Source: JBNKVT01 sp050299335 (GTDB lineage: Bacteria; Pseudomonadota; Alphaproteobacteria; Rhodobacterales; Rhodobacteraceae). From it: DNA of 64,000 bases. The stretch lies in the NCBI GenBank assembly GCA_050299335.1, contig JBNKVT010000035.1, positions 75,014 through 139,013 on the forward strand. The letters run 5' to 3'. A program made the position numbers and the translations under genes. Shown here piece after piece: positions 51,227 through 60,550 of the stretch (positions are counted from its first letter, which is position 1; every line of letters starts with the position of its first letter). The notes under the pieces were generated by a model. That model was not told where the DNA came from, searched no databases, and worked only from the letters and a program-made list of their open reading frames with translations.

Positions 51227-51910
51227 TCAGAGGCTTCGCCCCGGAAGGTCACTTCGTGAACCGGGGGCCTCGATCCGGTCCAGCAGCCTTCCCGGCCCCC
51301 GGGCAAAGGCCTTGCCGAGAGGGCTGTCGCGGAACCGGCCCTTGAATTTCTCGAAGGTCATGACATTGCCGATCCGCCGGGCGATGAAATCCGAGGTCTG
51401 GGCGAAGCCCGGGCTCTCGTCGCCGAGCCAGTAAAGCACCACCGAGGACCAGACCGCCGACAGGATCGCCCGTTTCGAATACCAGTTCACATCCCGCGAA
51501 CTGTCGCCGAGCCCGGTCCAGATCGTGTCCGCCGTATGCCAGACCGCCCTGGCCCCATCGCCAGCGTTCTGGGGCAGCGCGAAAAAGGCCGAGGCCTTGC
51601 GAACCGCCTCGCGGTCGGCGGCCATGACGTCGAGACGCATTTCGACCGCCCGGGCCACCCGATCGGAATAGCGCAGCGCGGAAAGGTCGGTTCCAGCCAG
51701 CAGATCCGCCAGATCCCGGTCGCCGGCGAAGTGAAATTCCAAAGCCACATCGACCGACCCGCGCGGACAGGCCAGACGGGCGGTGTCGGCATCGATGCCG
51801 GTTTCGGCGAGCGCGCGGTGAAAGGCCGCCTCGCCCCAACCGTCAAAGACCGCGTTGTCGCGCATCGTCCGCATCAGGCGGGCGCGGGTCTCGGCAATGG
51901 TATCGGGCAT
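51227..51910 (-). CDS. COQ9-family ubiquinone biosynthesis protein
   Basis: 227 residues from ATG at 51910 (MPDTIAETRARLMRTM). The COQ9 C-terminal domain is seen in VWHTADTIWTGLGDSSRDVNWYSKRAILSAVWSSVVLYWLGDES (about 130-173), including the DxNWYTKR-like motif conserved from yeast to alphaproteobacteria. COQ9 binds lipids and helps COQ7 hydroxylate demethoxy-ubiquinone. Divergent from rpsU. Confidence 0.9.
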   Translation of the reverse strand: MPDTIAETRARLMRTMRDNAVFDGWGEAAFHRALAETGIDADTARLACPRGSVDVALEFHFAGDRDLADLLAGTDLSALRYSDRVARAVEMRLDVMAADREAVRKASAFFALPQNAGDGARAVWHTADTIWTGLGDSSRDVNWYSKRAILSAVWSSVVLYWLGDESPGFAQTSDFIARRIGNVMTFEKFKGRFRDSPLGKAFARGPGRLLDRIEAPGSRSDLPGRSL

Positions 51911-51946
51911 TCTGGCAGCCTTCTCAACAAGCGTCTCAATGGCCTG

Positions 51947-51975
51947 TGGACAGGCCGGGTCCGCGTTGTTATATA
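51947..51975 (+). promoter_or_regulatory. Strong sigma-70-like promoter for rpsU
   Basis: TGGACA at 51947-51952, exactly 17 bases, then TATATA at 51970-51975, 51 bases before the GTG start. A strong match is expected for a ribosomal-protein gene. It lies in the 116-base divergent gap with coq9. Confidence 0.6.
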
Positions 51976-52026
51976 GCGCGCTCCTGCGAAAACCGAAACA
52001 CGACACTTGAAAGGTGGTGACTACAC

Positions 52027-52233
52027 GTGCAGGTCATGGTTCGAGACAACAATGTCGATCAGGCCCTCCGCGCCCTGAAGAAGAAACTTCAGCGCGAAGG
52101 CGTCTTCCGCGAGATGAAACTCCGGCAGCATTTCGAGAAACCTTCCGTCAAGAAGGCTCGCGAAAAAGCCGAAGCCATCCGCCGCGCCCGCAAGCTGGCG
52201 CGCAAGAAAGCGCAACGCGAAGGCGCGCTTTAG
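52027..52233 (+). CDS. rpsU: 30S ribosomal protein S21
   Basis: 68 residues: MQVMVRDNNVDQALRALKKK, GVFREMKLRQHFEKPS, then a basic Arg/Lys tail. Full match to S21, which binds the 3' end region of 16S rRNA and aids initiation. The start is GTG at 52027 by family alignment; ATG at 52036 would drop the conserved QV. Its own promoter and terminator flank it. Confidence 0.97.
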   Translation: MQVMVRDNNVDQALRALKKKLQREGVFREMKLRQHFEKPSVKKAREKAEAIRRARKLARKKAQREGAL

Positions 52234-52339
52234 GCCGTAACAGGTCGCGATGTCCGAGCCCCGGTCCCTCAACGGCCTGCTCGCCATCGTTTCGGGAGGC
52301 ATTGTTCTCTGATCACCGGGCTTCAGGGCCCCCTTGACG

Positions 52340-52368
52340 ACCCCCGGGCGTGACCGCCGCGGGGGTTT
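52340..52368 (+). terminator. Terminator after rpsU
   Basis: ACCCCCG (from 52340) pairs with CGGGGGT (to 52366), extended by inner GGCG/CGCC pairs with a bulge, then TTTG. It is 106 bases past the rpsU stop and 70 bases before the next gene. Confidence 0.6.
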
Positions 52369-52435
52369 GTCGTATTTCGGGGTTTGACGTATTCTGAGGA
52401 AAAAGAATCCCGGCCACAGCCACTTTGGGGGAAAC

Positions 52436-53206
52436 ATGGTCACCTCGCCCGACACCGAGGGCCGCCGCATCTACGCGGTCGGCGACATCCACGGAGAACT
52501 GGAGAAACTCGAGGCGGTGCAGGACGCAATCCGCGCCGATCTCGACCGCCGCCCGCACCCGGACCCGACCGTTGTCTATGTCGGCGATTTCATCGACCGG
52601 GGCCCCGATTCGCGCGGGGTGATCGAGAACCTCGCCAAGGTGAAGACGAGCCCCGGAGACGCGCGCTTCCTGCTTGGCAATCACGACCGCTATCTGCTGC
52701 GTTATCTCGACGAGCCCGAGGCGGTCATGTCGGTCACCGATCTCCACTGGCTCTCGCCCCGTCTCGGCGGCATGGAGACGCTCCGGTCCTATGGTGTCTC
52801 CGCTTCCGATCCCGATGATCCCGCCCGGTCCCACGCCGCTTTCCGCGCCGCCGTCCCGGCGATGCATGTCGCCTTTCTCGAGACCCTCGACCTCTGGCAG
52901 CGCATCGGGTCCTATCTTTTTGTTCATGCCGGGATCCGGCCCGGCATCGCGTTGGAGGATCAGATCGAGGACGATCTCGTCTGGATCCGGAACGAGTTTC
53001 TTCTGTCCACCGCCGACCACGGCATGGTCGTGGTCCATGGCCATACGGTCGTCGAAGAGATCGAGAATCGCGGGAACCGGATCGGCATCGACACCGGCGC
53101 GGCCTTTGGCGGCACGCTCAGCTGCCTGGTTCTGGAAGGCGCCGAGCAGATGCAGCTCGTCGGCGATGAACTGCACCCCGTGCCTGTATCCTTCGAGGTA
53201 ATCTGA
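52436..53206 (+). CDS. PPP-family metallophosphatase (serine/threonine phosphatase-like)
   Basis: 256 residues with the complete PPP motif series: GDIHGE (16-21), GDFIDRGPDSRG (50-61), LGNHDRY (80-86), FVHAGIRPG and VVHGHT, which bind two metals. Relatives include PrpA/ApaH-type phosphatases and diadenosine tetraphosphatases. The lack of a signal peptide places it in the cytoplasm. The substrate (phosphoprotein or Ap4A) is not decidable by eye. Confidence 0.88.
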   Translation: MVTSPDTEGRRIYAVGDIHGELEKLEAVQDAIRADLDRRPHPDPTVVYVGDFIDRGPDSRGVIENLAKVKTSPGDARFLLGNHDRYLLRYLDEPEAVMSVTDLHWLSPRLGGMETLRSYGVSASDPDDPARSHAAFRAAVPAMHVAFLETLDLWQRIGSYLFVHAGIRPGIALEDQIEDDLVWIRNEFLLSTADHGMVVVHGHTVVEEIENRGNRIGIDTGAAFGGTLSCLVLEGAEQMQLVGDELHPVPVSFEVI

Positions 53207-53392
53207 AGCGGCGGGCCGCGCATCGGGCGCCAATACACCCGCCGGCAATTTGTTCGCTGCCGCGGCAGCCGCGCATCCTACCCGCAATCGCCGCCGCGGA
53301 AATCACCGTTTTCAAAGGCCAAGCGACATTCGACCGCCCGGAATCCGCGATTGACGATTCAGCTTCGCGTCAAACTGTTCTAAGAATGCCCG

Positions 53393-54907
53393 ATGCAGTT
53401 CTCTGAGGATCAGGCCCAAGTCTACGACACCCTGACCGAGGCCCTGAAGGCCGCCGGGGTCGACCTCGTCGACGAGACCCTTACCCCCGCCGAGGAGGGT
53501 GGCGATTGCCGGGTCATGGCCGTCCTTGGCAAGGCGGGGTCGGGCAAGACCATGCTGCTGGCCCATCTCGTCGAGGCGCTGACCGATCTCGGCCTTGAAT
53601 CCATCTCGTCGGAATTCGAAAGCCGCAGGCGCCGCGACCGCCGCAGCTTCGCTGTCCTCGCCCCCACCAACAAGGCCGCCAGCGTGTTGCGCAATCGCGG
53701 CGTCCCGGCGACCACCATCCACCGCATCATCTACACGCCGGTCTACGATCCCGAATACGAAAAGATCGCTGAATGGCTGGTCGGTGACAGCCCCAAGCCG
53801 CAGATCGAAGGCCTCACCGACTCCGCTCTCGACCGAGCCAAAGCGTTCTTCGATACCCATGCCTCCGTCCCTGGGGCGCTGGCTACGGCAGGGCTGAAAG
53901 GCTCGGACTTCATCACCGGCTGGAGCCGCCGCGACGACCCCCTCGATATCGGCTTCGTCGACGAGGCCTCGATGCTCGACGACAAGCAGCTCGAAGACCT
54001 GATGGAGATATTCTCAACCCTCATCCTCTTCGGCGACCCCGCACAGCTGGCGCCTGTTGGCCAGTCCGGCGACATGACCTTCGACGCTCTGCCGGACCGT
54101 CAGAAGCTCCACCTCCACCGCATCCACCGTCAGTCCGGCGACAACCCGATCCTCGACCTTGCCCACGCTCTGGGCGACCCCGAACTCGACTACCGTGCCT
54201 TCGAACGCATGGTCGAGGAAACGGCGGCCAAGGACGACCGCGTCGTCTATGCGCCCCGCGTCAATGCATCTCTCATGGCGCGTTCGCCGGTGCTGGTCTG
54301 GCGCAATGCCACCCGCATCCGCCTGATCCACGCCTTTCGTAACGCCCACGGCGCGCCCGTGGACGACCTTTTGCCCGGCGAACCGCTCATCTGCGACGGC
54401 GTCGAACTGCCGCTCAAGCACCGCAAGAAACGCATCGACCTCGAAGCGCGCGGCCTCATCAAGGGCGCGCAGGTGGTGTTTCTCGGGCCGGGCCGCAAAC
54501 CGGGCTTCTCGCGCCTGCATGTCGTCGGCGCCGAGGACCCGCAGGTCAACGCCGCCACCATCATCAAGATCGAGATGCCCGGCGAGGAAGAGCCCTTCAT
54601 CCCCTCGGCCGCCCGCATGGGCGCCACCTTCCTGCACGGCGCCGCCGTCACCATTCACAAGGCGCAAGGGTCGCAATGGCCCGAGGTGCAGCTTTTCGCC
54701 CCCGACATCTTTGCCGCCTTCAAATCCGGTCGCGAGGAGGCCGGCCTGCCTTTGTGGAAACGCCTCGCCTATGTCGCCATCACAAGGGCCGAACATCGGC
54801 TGATCTGGGTCACCCGCTACATGCTCGCCCGCCCGGAGGCGCCGCTCTCCACCGACGATCTGCGCCTGACCGCGGCCCCGTCCCTGGAACTCACCGCCGA
54901 GGAGTGA
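53393..54907 (+). CDS. SF1B DNA helicase (RecD/Dda-like ATPase)
   Basis: 504 residues. Motif I is GKAGSGKTMLL (about 43-53), motif Ia region LAPTNKAASVLRNRG, motif II DIGFVDEASMLDD, motif III LFGDPAQLAPVGQSGD, motif IV-like LHRIHRQSGDNPI, motif V GAAVTIHKAQGSQWPEV and motif VI LAYVAITRAEHRLIWVT. These are the marks of a 5'-3' RecD2/Dda-type helicase without RecBC partners. It probably acts in replication-fork or recombination repair. Monocistronic or leading the VWA gene (52-base gap). Confidence 0.88.
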   Translation: MQFSEDQAQVYDTLTEALKAAGVDLVDETLTPAEEGGDCRVMAVLGKAGSGKTMLLAHLVEALTDLGLESISSEFESRRRRDRRSFAVLAPTNKAASVLRNRGVPATTIHRIIYTPVYDPEYEKIAEWLVGDSPKPQIEGLTDSALDRAKAFFDTHASVPGALATAGLKGSDFITGWSRRDDPLDIGFVDEASMLDDKQLEDLMEIFSTLILFGDPAQLAPVGQSGDMTFDALPDRQKLHLHRIHRQSGDNPILDLAHALGDPELDYRAFERMVEETAAKDDRVVYAPRVNASLMARSPVLVWRNATRIRLIHAFRNAHGAPVDDLLPGEPLICDGVELPLKHRKKRIDLEARGLIKGAQVVFLGPGRKPGFSRLHVVGAEDPQVNAATIIKIEMPGEEEPFIPSAARMGATFLHGAAVTIHKAQGSQWPEVQLFAPDIFAAFKSGREEAGLPLWKRLAYVAITRAEHRLIWVTRYMLARPEAPLSTDDLRLTAAPSLELTAEE

Positions 54908-54959
54908 CGGAAAATTGAGGTGACCGCGTGGCGAAAACCGGTGCTAGTCTCGTCCCAGG

Positions 54960-55757
54960 ATGAAACCTCTTCGCGCCCTACTCTGCGTCCTTGCCCTCGC
55001 CCTCGCTGCCCTGACGGCGCAAGCGGGCGAGAAGGTCGACGTCGAACTGGTCCTCGCCGTCGATACCTCCCGGTCGATGGATTTCGACGAGCTGGAAATC
55101 CAGCGCGAGGGCTACGCGGCGGCGCTTGAGCACCCGGCCGTCACATCGGTGTTTTCCATGGGACCCCATGGCCGCGTGGCGCTGAGCTATTTCGAATGGG
55201 GCGGGCGGGGCCAGGTCAATATGCTGGTGGACTGGACGGTGCTGGAAGGACCCGAGGACGCCGCCAGGGTCGCCGAAATCCTCCGTGCCAGTCCGGTCCA
55301 CGGCCAGCGCGGCACCTCGATTTCGGGGGCCATCGAATGGGGGATCAACATGATCGTGCGCAATGGCTATGACGGTACCCGCCGCGTCATCGACATCTCT
55401 GGCGACGGGCCGAACAATTCCGGCCGCTCGGTCACCTTCGCCCGCGACCTCGCGGCGGCCAACGGCATCACGATCAACGGTCTGCCCTTCATGATCAAGC
55501 GTCCCGAAGGCCCGTTCTCGATTCCCGATCTCGATCTCTACTATCAGGATTGCGTCATCTCCGGCGAGAACGCTTTCGTCATCCCGGTCTACGAGATGGA
55601 GCGCCTCGTCATCTCAATCCGCCAGAAACTCGTCCTCGAAATCGCCGGTCTTCCCGCATCGCCCCCCGATCCCGCGCTCCGCCGCGTTTCCGCCACCGAC
55701 TGCATGGTCGGCGAGCGCCTCCGCCGCACCTGGGAACGCAATTTCCTCGATCCCTGA
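54960..55757 (+). CDS. DUF1194-family VWA-domain exported protein
   Basis: 265 residues. Signal peptide MKPLRALLCVLALALAALTAQAG, then a von Willebrand A fold beginning VDVELVLAVDTSRSMDFDE with the MIDAS D-x-S-x-S. RGTSISGAIEWGINMI and RRVIDISGDGPNNSGR are DUF1194 hallmarks. Periplasmic or secreted, probably divalent-metal-dependent binding; function unknown. Confidence 0.88.
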   Translation: MKPLRALLCVLALALAALTAQAGEKVDVELVLAVDTSRSMDFDELEIQREGYAAALEHPAVTSVFSMGPHGRVALSYFEWGGRGQVNMLVDWTVLEGPEDAARVAEILRASPVHGQRGTSISGAIEWGINMIVRNGYDGTRRVIDISGDGPNNSGRSVTFARDLAAANGITINGLPFMIKRPEGPFSIPDLDLYYQDCVISGENAFVIPVYEMERLVISIRQKLVLEIAGLPASPPDPALRRVSATDCMVGERLRRTWERNFLDP

Positions 55758-55901
55758 CCCGGTGCCCGCGCCTACTAAAAAATTTTCTGCGCCGCCGCCG
55801 GAGACACTGGCCCATTTCCTTCTTTTCGCTATTCTCGGCCACAAGTCCCACCGTGCCGCAGGCGCTCAGGAGGTGTGCGCCGCAGGCGCTCCGTTAGTCA
55901 G

Positions 55902-57200
55902 ATGAAGACATCACAGCCCGCTCTCCAGCCCTATCCCCCCTCTTATTACGCCGCAAGCGCCAACCCCGCGCCCGAGAGGCCCCCGCTCGAAGGCGAGGCC
56001 GAGGTGGATGTCTGCGTCATCGGCGGTGGTTACTCCGGCCTCTCCGCCGCGCTGCATCTGGCCGAATCCGGTCACAAGGTCACACTGCTTGAAGCCGCGA
56101 AAATCGGCTGGGGCGCCTCGGGCCGCAATGGCGGCCAGATCGTCAACGGCCTCAACGCCTCGCTCGACCGTATCGGCAGGATCTTCGGGCCCGACACCCA
56201 GAGGTTCGTCGGCGCCCTCGTCCAGGAAGGCGGCCGCATCATCCGCCAACGCATCGCCACCTACGCGATCGACTGCGACCTCAAGGAGGGTAACCTCTTC
56301 GCCGCCTATACCGCCGCCCATTTGCGCGAGCTCGAAGCCAAGAAGGCGCTTTGGGAAAGCTTCGGCATGAAAGACCACGAGATGGTCAGCCGCGAAGAGA
56401 TGCGCACCCATGTCGCCTCGGACGTCTATGCCGGCGGCATGATCGACCGGACCGGTGGCCATCTGCACCCGCTCAACCTGGCCCTCGGCGAGGCCGCGGC
56501 GCTGGAATCCCTCGGCGGCAATATCCACGAGAACACCCGCGTCACCGCCATCGACACCACCTCCGCCATGCCCAGGGTAACCACCGACGATGCCATCCTC
56601 ACCTGCAAGACCCTGGTCATCTGCGGCAACGCCTATCTCGGCGACGCCCTGCCGGAGCTTTCCCGCCGCATCCTGCCCGCCTCCACCCAGATGATGGCCA
56701 CCGAGCCGCTGGGCGAGGCCGGCGACGCGCTCCTGCCAACCGATCTCTGCGTCGAGGATGTGCGTTATATCCTCGACTATTACCGCCTCTCTGCCGACAA
56801 GCGGCTGATCTTCGGCGGCGGCACCGTCTATGGCGGCACCGACCCGGCGGATGTGAAGGCCAAGCTGCGCCCGAACCTCGAAAAGGTCTTCCCGCAGCTC
56901 AAAGACGTCAACATCACCCACGCCTGGTCCGGCAATTTCGCCATCTCCTTCACCCGCGTGCCCCAAATGGGCCGGATCGGGGCCAACACCTATTTCGCCC
57001 ACGGCTATTCCGGCCACGGCGTCACCGGCTCTCATCTCTTCGGAAAAATCCTCGCGGAGGCGATAGATGGAGACTTGTCGCGCTTCGATACATTTGCAAA
57101 TCTCAAATGGATGCCGTTTCCGGGCGGCAAGACATTCCGCGTGCCGTATTCCGTCATCGGCTCCTGGTGGTACGGCCTCCGCGACAAACTGGGTGTATGA
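55902..57200 (+). CDS. FAD-dependent gamma-glutamylputrescine oxidase-like enzyme (PuuB type)
   Basis: 432 residues. The FAD site is VDVCVIGGGYSGLSAALHLAESG (about 33-55), followed by LEAAKIGWGASGRNGGQIVNG, the PuuB/OrdL signature. The C-terminal half has HAWSGNFAISFTRVPQMGRIG and YFAHGYSGHGVTGSHLFGK. It likely oxidises gamma-glutamylputrescine or a similar amine to the aldehyde. The start at 55902 (MKTSQPALQPYPPSYYA) fits the family; an upstream in-frame GTG/ATG lead is low-complexity. First gene of the polyamine cluster. Confidence 0.85.
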   Translation: MKTSQPALQPYPPSYYAASANPAPERPPLEGEAEVDVCVIGGGYSGLSAALHLAESGHKVTLLEAAKIGWGASGRNGGQIVNGLNASLDRIGRIFGPDTQRFVGALVQEGGRIIRQRIATYAIDCDLKEGNLFAAYTAAHLRELEAKKALWESFGMKDHEMVSREEMRTHVASDVYAGGMIDRTGGHLHPLNLALGEAAALESLGGNIHENTRVTAIDTTSAMPRVTTDDAILTCKTLVICGNAYLGDALPELSRRILPASTQMMATEPLGEAGDALLPTDLCVEDVRYILDYYRLSADKRLIFGGGTVYGGTDPADVKAKLRPNLEKVFPQLKDVNITHAWSGNFAISFTRVPQMGRIGANTYFAHGYSGHGVTGSHLFGKILAEAIDGDLSRFDTFANLKWMPFPGGKTFRVPYSVIGSWWYGLRDKLGV

Positions 57201-57223
57201 ACATCTTGAAAGGGAAATCCCCC

Positions 57224-58306
57224 ATGTACAACAGGGTCACCGCCACCGCGCTCGCCGCGCTCCTCGCCATGCCTGCCACCGCGCAAACGCTCAACGTCTA
57301 CAACTGGTCGGACTATATCGCCGAGGACACGCTGGAGAAATTCACCGCCGAGACCGGGATCGAGGTGAATTACGACGTCTATGACAGCAACGAGGTGCTG
57401 GAGGCCAAGATGCTGGCCGGGAACTCGGGCTATGACATCGTCGTGCCGACCTCGTCCTTCCTGCAGCGCCAGATTGCAGCCGGTGTCTACGCCCCGCTCG
57501 ACAAGTCGAAGCTGCCCAATCTCGCCAACATGGACGCCCAGCTGATGGAAGGTGCGGCGGCCTATGACGAGGGCAACGAGCATGCCGTGATCTACATGTG
57601 GGGCACCACCGGGATCGGCTATAATGTGGGCAAGGTGGCCGAGATCCTCGGGGAGGATTACGAGGTCAATTCCTGGGACCTCGTCTTTGACCCCGAAATC
57701 GCCGGCAAGCTGGCCGAATGCGGCATCTCCTATCTCGACGCGCCGGTCGAGATCCTGCCTGCGGCGATGAACTATCTCGGGCTCGACCCGCGCTCGAAGG
57801 ACATCGCCGATTTCGAGAAGGCGGCCGAGCTGCTGAAGGAACTGCGCCCGACCGTGCGCTACTACCATTCCTCGCAGTACATCAACGACCTGGCCAATGG
57901 CGAGACCTGCGTCGCCGTCGGCTGGTCGGGTGACGTCTTCATCGCCCAGGCGCGTGCGGCGGAGGCCGAGAACGGTGTCGAGATCGGCTATGTGATCCCC
58001 GACGAGGGCGCGCTGCAATGGTTCGACATGATGGCGATCCCGGTCGATGCGCCCAACCCGGACGCGGCGCACGCGTTCATCAACTTCATCATGGATCCGC
58101 AGATCACCGCCGACATCACCAACTATGTCTGGTACGCCAACGCCAACGAGGCCTCGCTGCCGCTGGTCGATCCCGAGATTACCTCCGACCCCGGTATCTT
58201 CCCGACCGCGGCGGCGAAAGAGCGCCTCTGGAACTCCGTCACCTATGACGCCCGTCTCGACCGGGGCATCACCCGCCTCTGGACCGAGATCAAGACCGGT
58301 CAGTAA
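57224..58306 (+). CDS. potF: Polyamine ABC transporter periplasmic binding protein (PotF type)
   Basis: 360 residues. Signal peptide MYNRVTATALAALLAMPATAQ, then TLNVYNWSDYIAEDTLEKFTAETGIEVNYDVYDSNEVLEAKMLAG, the classic PotD/PotF opening. Aromatic and acidic polyamine-site residues recur (W in NWSDY, YMWGTTGIGYN, VGWSGDVF). AAAGGGAAA at 57209-57217 favours ATG 57224 over the ATG at 57197 that overlaps the oxidase stop. Confidence 0.92.
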   Translation: MYNRVTATALAALLAMPATAQTLNVYNWSDYIAEDTLEKFTAETGIEVNYDVYDSNEVLEAKMLAGNSGYDIVVPTSSFLQRQIAAGVYAPLDKSKLPNLANMDAQLMEGAAAYDEGNEHAVIYMWGTTGIGYNVGKVAEILGEDYEVNSWDLVFDPEIAGKLAECGISYLDAPVEILPAAMNYLGLDPRSKDIADFEKAAELLKELRPTVRYYHSSQYINDLANGETCVAVGWSGDVFIAQARAAEAENGVEIGYVIPDEGALQWFDMMAIPVDAPNPDAAHAFINFIMDPQITADITNYVWYANANEASLPLVDPEITSDPGIFPTAAAKERLWNSVTYDARLDRGITRLWTEIKTGQ

Positions 58307-58355
58307 CATCCGGCTTGTCACGCGATCCCGGAACCATGCCTGATCTCAGGCCAAA

Positions 58356-58451
58356 CCTCCCCCCAACCCCCCTCCCAGAGGGAGGGGGGCTGTCCGATCT
58401 CGCCGCTGGGCTTCGCCCCTCTCCCCGTGGGTGTGGGTAGGGGGGAGTGGG
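58356..58451. repeat. C-rich/G-rich hairpin repeat, copy A
   Basis: AACCTCCCCCCAACC leads into a perfect 10-bp hairpin CCCCCCTCCC-AGA-GGGAGGGGGG (58367-58389), followed about 20 bases later by a second C-rich/G-rich segment. Matching elements lie at 61354-61450 and, inverted, at 63852-63937. It separates potF from potG. Confidence 0.8.
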
Positions 58452-58526
58452 GTTCGCGCAGTTTCATCCAGAGCGGGACCGGACCAAACGCGGCCCTTCG
58501 GCGGCGACCGTATCCAAGGGGCGCGC

Positions 58527-59663
58527 ATGACCGAGCATTCCAATGCGACAGACACCAAACCCTGGCTCCATGCCGACAGCACGCCGCTGATCCGTGTTGC
58601 CAATATCACCAAGACCTTCGGTGATTTCTACGCCGTCGATGACGTCTCGCTCGACATCTTCGCCGGTGAAATCTTCTGCCTCCTCGGCGGCTCCGGCTGC
58701 GGCAAGACCACGCTTCTGCGGATGCTCGCAGGCTTCGAGACCCCGACCTCCGGCAAGATCGAGATCGACGGCCACGATATGGCCGGCATCGCACCCTATG
58801 CGCGGCCCACCAACATGATGTTCCAGTCCTACGCGCTGTTCCCCCACATGTCGGTGGAAAAGAACGTCGCCTATGGCCTGCTGCGCGACGGCATGGCCCG
58901 CGACGAGGCGATGGCCAAAGTCGCCGACATGCTGAAACTCGTCCAGCTGGAGAAATTCGCCTCCCGCAAACCCCATCAGCTATCGGGAGGCCAGCGCCAG
59001 CGCGTCGCCCTTGCCCGGTCGCTGGTCAAGCAGCCCAAACTGCTGCTCCTCGACGAACCGCTCGGCGCCCTCGACAAGAAACTCCGCGAGGAGACCCAGT
59101 TCGAGCTGATCCGCATCCAGGAGACCCTCGGCGTCACCTTCATCGTCGTCACCCACGATCAGGAAGAGGCGATGACCCTCTCCTCGCGCATCGGGGTGAT
59201 GAACGAGGGCAAGATCGTGCAGGTCGGCGAGCCCTCGGAGATCTACGAATACCCCCGCACCCGCTTCGTGGCGGATTTCATCGGCTCGGTGAACATCTTC
59301 GAAGGAAGGGTGACCGAGGACGAGCACGACCATATCAAGATCGCCTCGGACGACTATGGCGGCGAGATCTTCGTCGCCCACGGTGTGACCTGCACCGTCG
59401 GCCAGCAGCTCTGGTACGCCGTCCGCCCCGAAAAGATGCACATTTCGCGCGAACCGCTTGGCCGCAAGAACGCTGTCATGGGTACCGTCGAAGAGATCGC
59501 CTATATGGGCAACGCCTCGGTCTTTCGCATCCGGCTCGACAGCGGACGGATCATCCGGGTCACCCAGTCCAACACCGAACGCTGGCGCGACGGCGGCATC
59601 CGCTGGGACGAGCGCGTCCATGTCGGCTGGGGCGGCGAATCCGGCGTGGTGCTCTTGTCATGA
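58527..59663 (+). CDS. potG: Polyamine ABC transporter ATP-binding protein (PotG/PotA type)
   Basis: 378 residues. Walker A is GGSGCGKTT, the signature LSGGQRQRVALARSL and Walker B LLLLDEPLGALDKK; the C-terminal TOBE-like domain (about 295-378, WYAVRPEKMHI ... GTVEEIAYMGNASVFRIRL) is typical of spermidine/putrescine ATPases. ATG at 58527 follows AAGGGG. Overlaps potH by 4 bases. Confidence 0.94.
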   Translation: MTEHSNATDTKPWLHADSTPLIRVANITKTFGDFYAVDDVSLDIFAGEIFCLLGGSGCGKTTLLRMLAGFETPTSGKIEIDGHDMAGIAPYARPTNMMFQSYALFPHMSVEKNVAYGLLRDGMARDEAMAKVADMLKLVQLEKFASRKPHQLSGGQRQRVALARSLVKQPKLLLLDEPLGALDKKLREETQFELIRIQETLGVTFIVVTHDQEEAMTLSSRIGVMNEGKIVQVGEPSEIYEYPRTRFVADFIGSVNIFEGRVTEDEHDHIKIASDDYGGEIFVAHGVTCTVGQQLWYAVRPEKMHISREPLGRKNAVMGTVEEIAYMGNASVFRIRLDSGRIIRVTQSNTERWRDGGIRWDERVHVGWGGESGVVLLS

Positions 59664-60550
59664 CCCGCCTCGCCACCTTCGGCCTGACGGGACGGGCGCT
59701 GGTCATCGCCGTGCCGCTGGTCTGGCTCCTGCTGTTCTTCCTCCTGCCCTTCCTCGTCGTCGGCAAGATCTCCTTTTCCGAGGCCGCCATCGCCCGGCCG
59801 CCCTACCTGCCGCTGACCGAATGGGACGAAGGACGGCTGATCGTCACCGCCAATTTCGGCAATTACGGCTACCTGATCGACGACGCGCTCTATGTGAAGG
59901 CGTACCTGTCGTCGCTCAAGACCGCCGCCATCGCCACCTTCTTTGCCCTCCTGATCGGCTACCCGCTGGCCTACTACATCGCCCGCACCCCGGAACCCCG
60001 CCGCACCATCCTCCTGATGCTGGTCATCCTGCCCTTCTGGACCTCGTTCCTGTTGCGCGTCTACGCCTGGCTGGGGCTGCTCAGACAAGACGGCATCGTC
60101 AACCAGATCCTCATTTCGCTGCACATCATCGACACGCCGCTGGTCATGCTGCAGACCAATTTCGCCGTCTATCTCGGCATCGTCTACACCTACCTGCCCT
60201 TCATGATCCTGCCGCTCTACGCCAATCTCGTGAAGCTCGACGACGCCCTCCTCGAGGCCTCCGCCGATCTCGGCGCTCGCCCCGCCTCCACCTTCTTCCG
60301 CATTACCTTGCCCCTGTCGCTGCCTGGCGTCGTCGCCGGTTGCATGCTGGTCTTCATCCCGGCCATCGGCGAGTTTGTCATCCCGGCACTGCTCGGCGGC
60401 CCCGACACCCTGATGATCGGTCAGGTCCTCTGGAACGAGTTCTTCTCCAATCGCGACTGGCCCGTCGCCTCGGCGGTCGCCATCGTCATGCTGTTCCTGA
60501 TCGTCCTGCCGATCATGTGGCTGCGACGGGTGCAGGAGGAGACGGCATGA
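59660..60550 (+). CDS. potH: Polyamine ABC transporter permease (PotH type)
   Basis: 296 residues, six membrane segments. The EAA loop is DALLEASADLGARPASTFFRITLPLSLPG (about 192-220), and LRVYAWLGLLRQDGIVN is a PotH-typical stretch. It forms the inner-membrane channel with PotI. Both ends overlap neighbours by 4 bases. Confidence 0.93.
   Translation: MTRLATFGLTGRALVIAVPLVWLLLFFLLPFLVVGKISFSEAAIARPPYLPLTEWDEGRLIVTANFGNYGYLIDDALYVKAYLSSLKTAAIATFFALLIGYPLAYYIARTPEPRRTILLMLVILPFWTSFLLRVYAWLGLLRQDGIVNQILISLHIIDTPLVMLQTNFAVYLGIVYTYLPFMILPLYANLVKLDDALLEASADLGARPASTFFRITLPLSLPGVVAGCMLVFIPAIGEFVIPALLGGPDTLMIGQVLWNEFFSNRDWPVASAVAIVMLFLIVLPIMWLRRVQEETA

Noticed and set aside
53393..54907. Mobile-element or phage origin of the RecD-like helicase
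   Set aside because: No integrase, repeats or composition change flank it, and the gene is of the chromosomal Rhodobacterales type with the same base usage as its neighbours.
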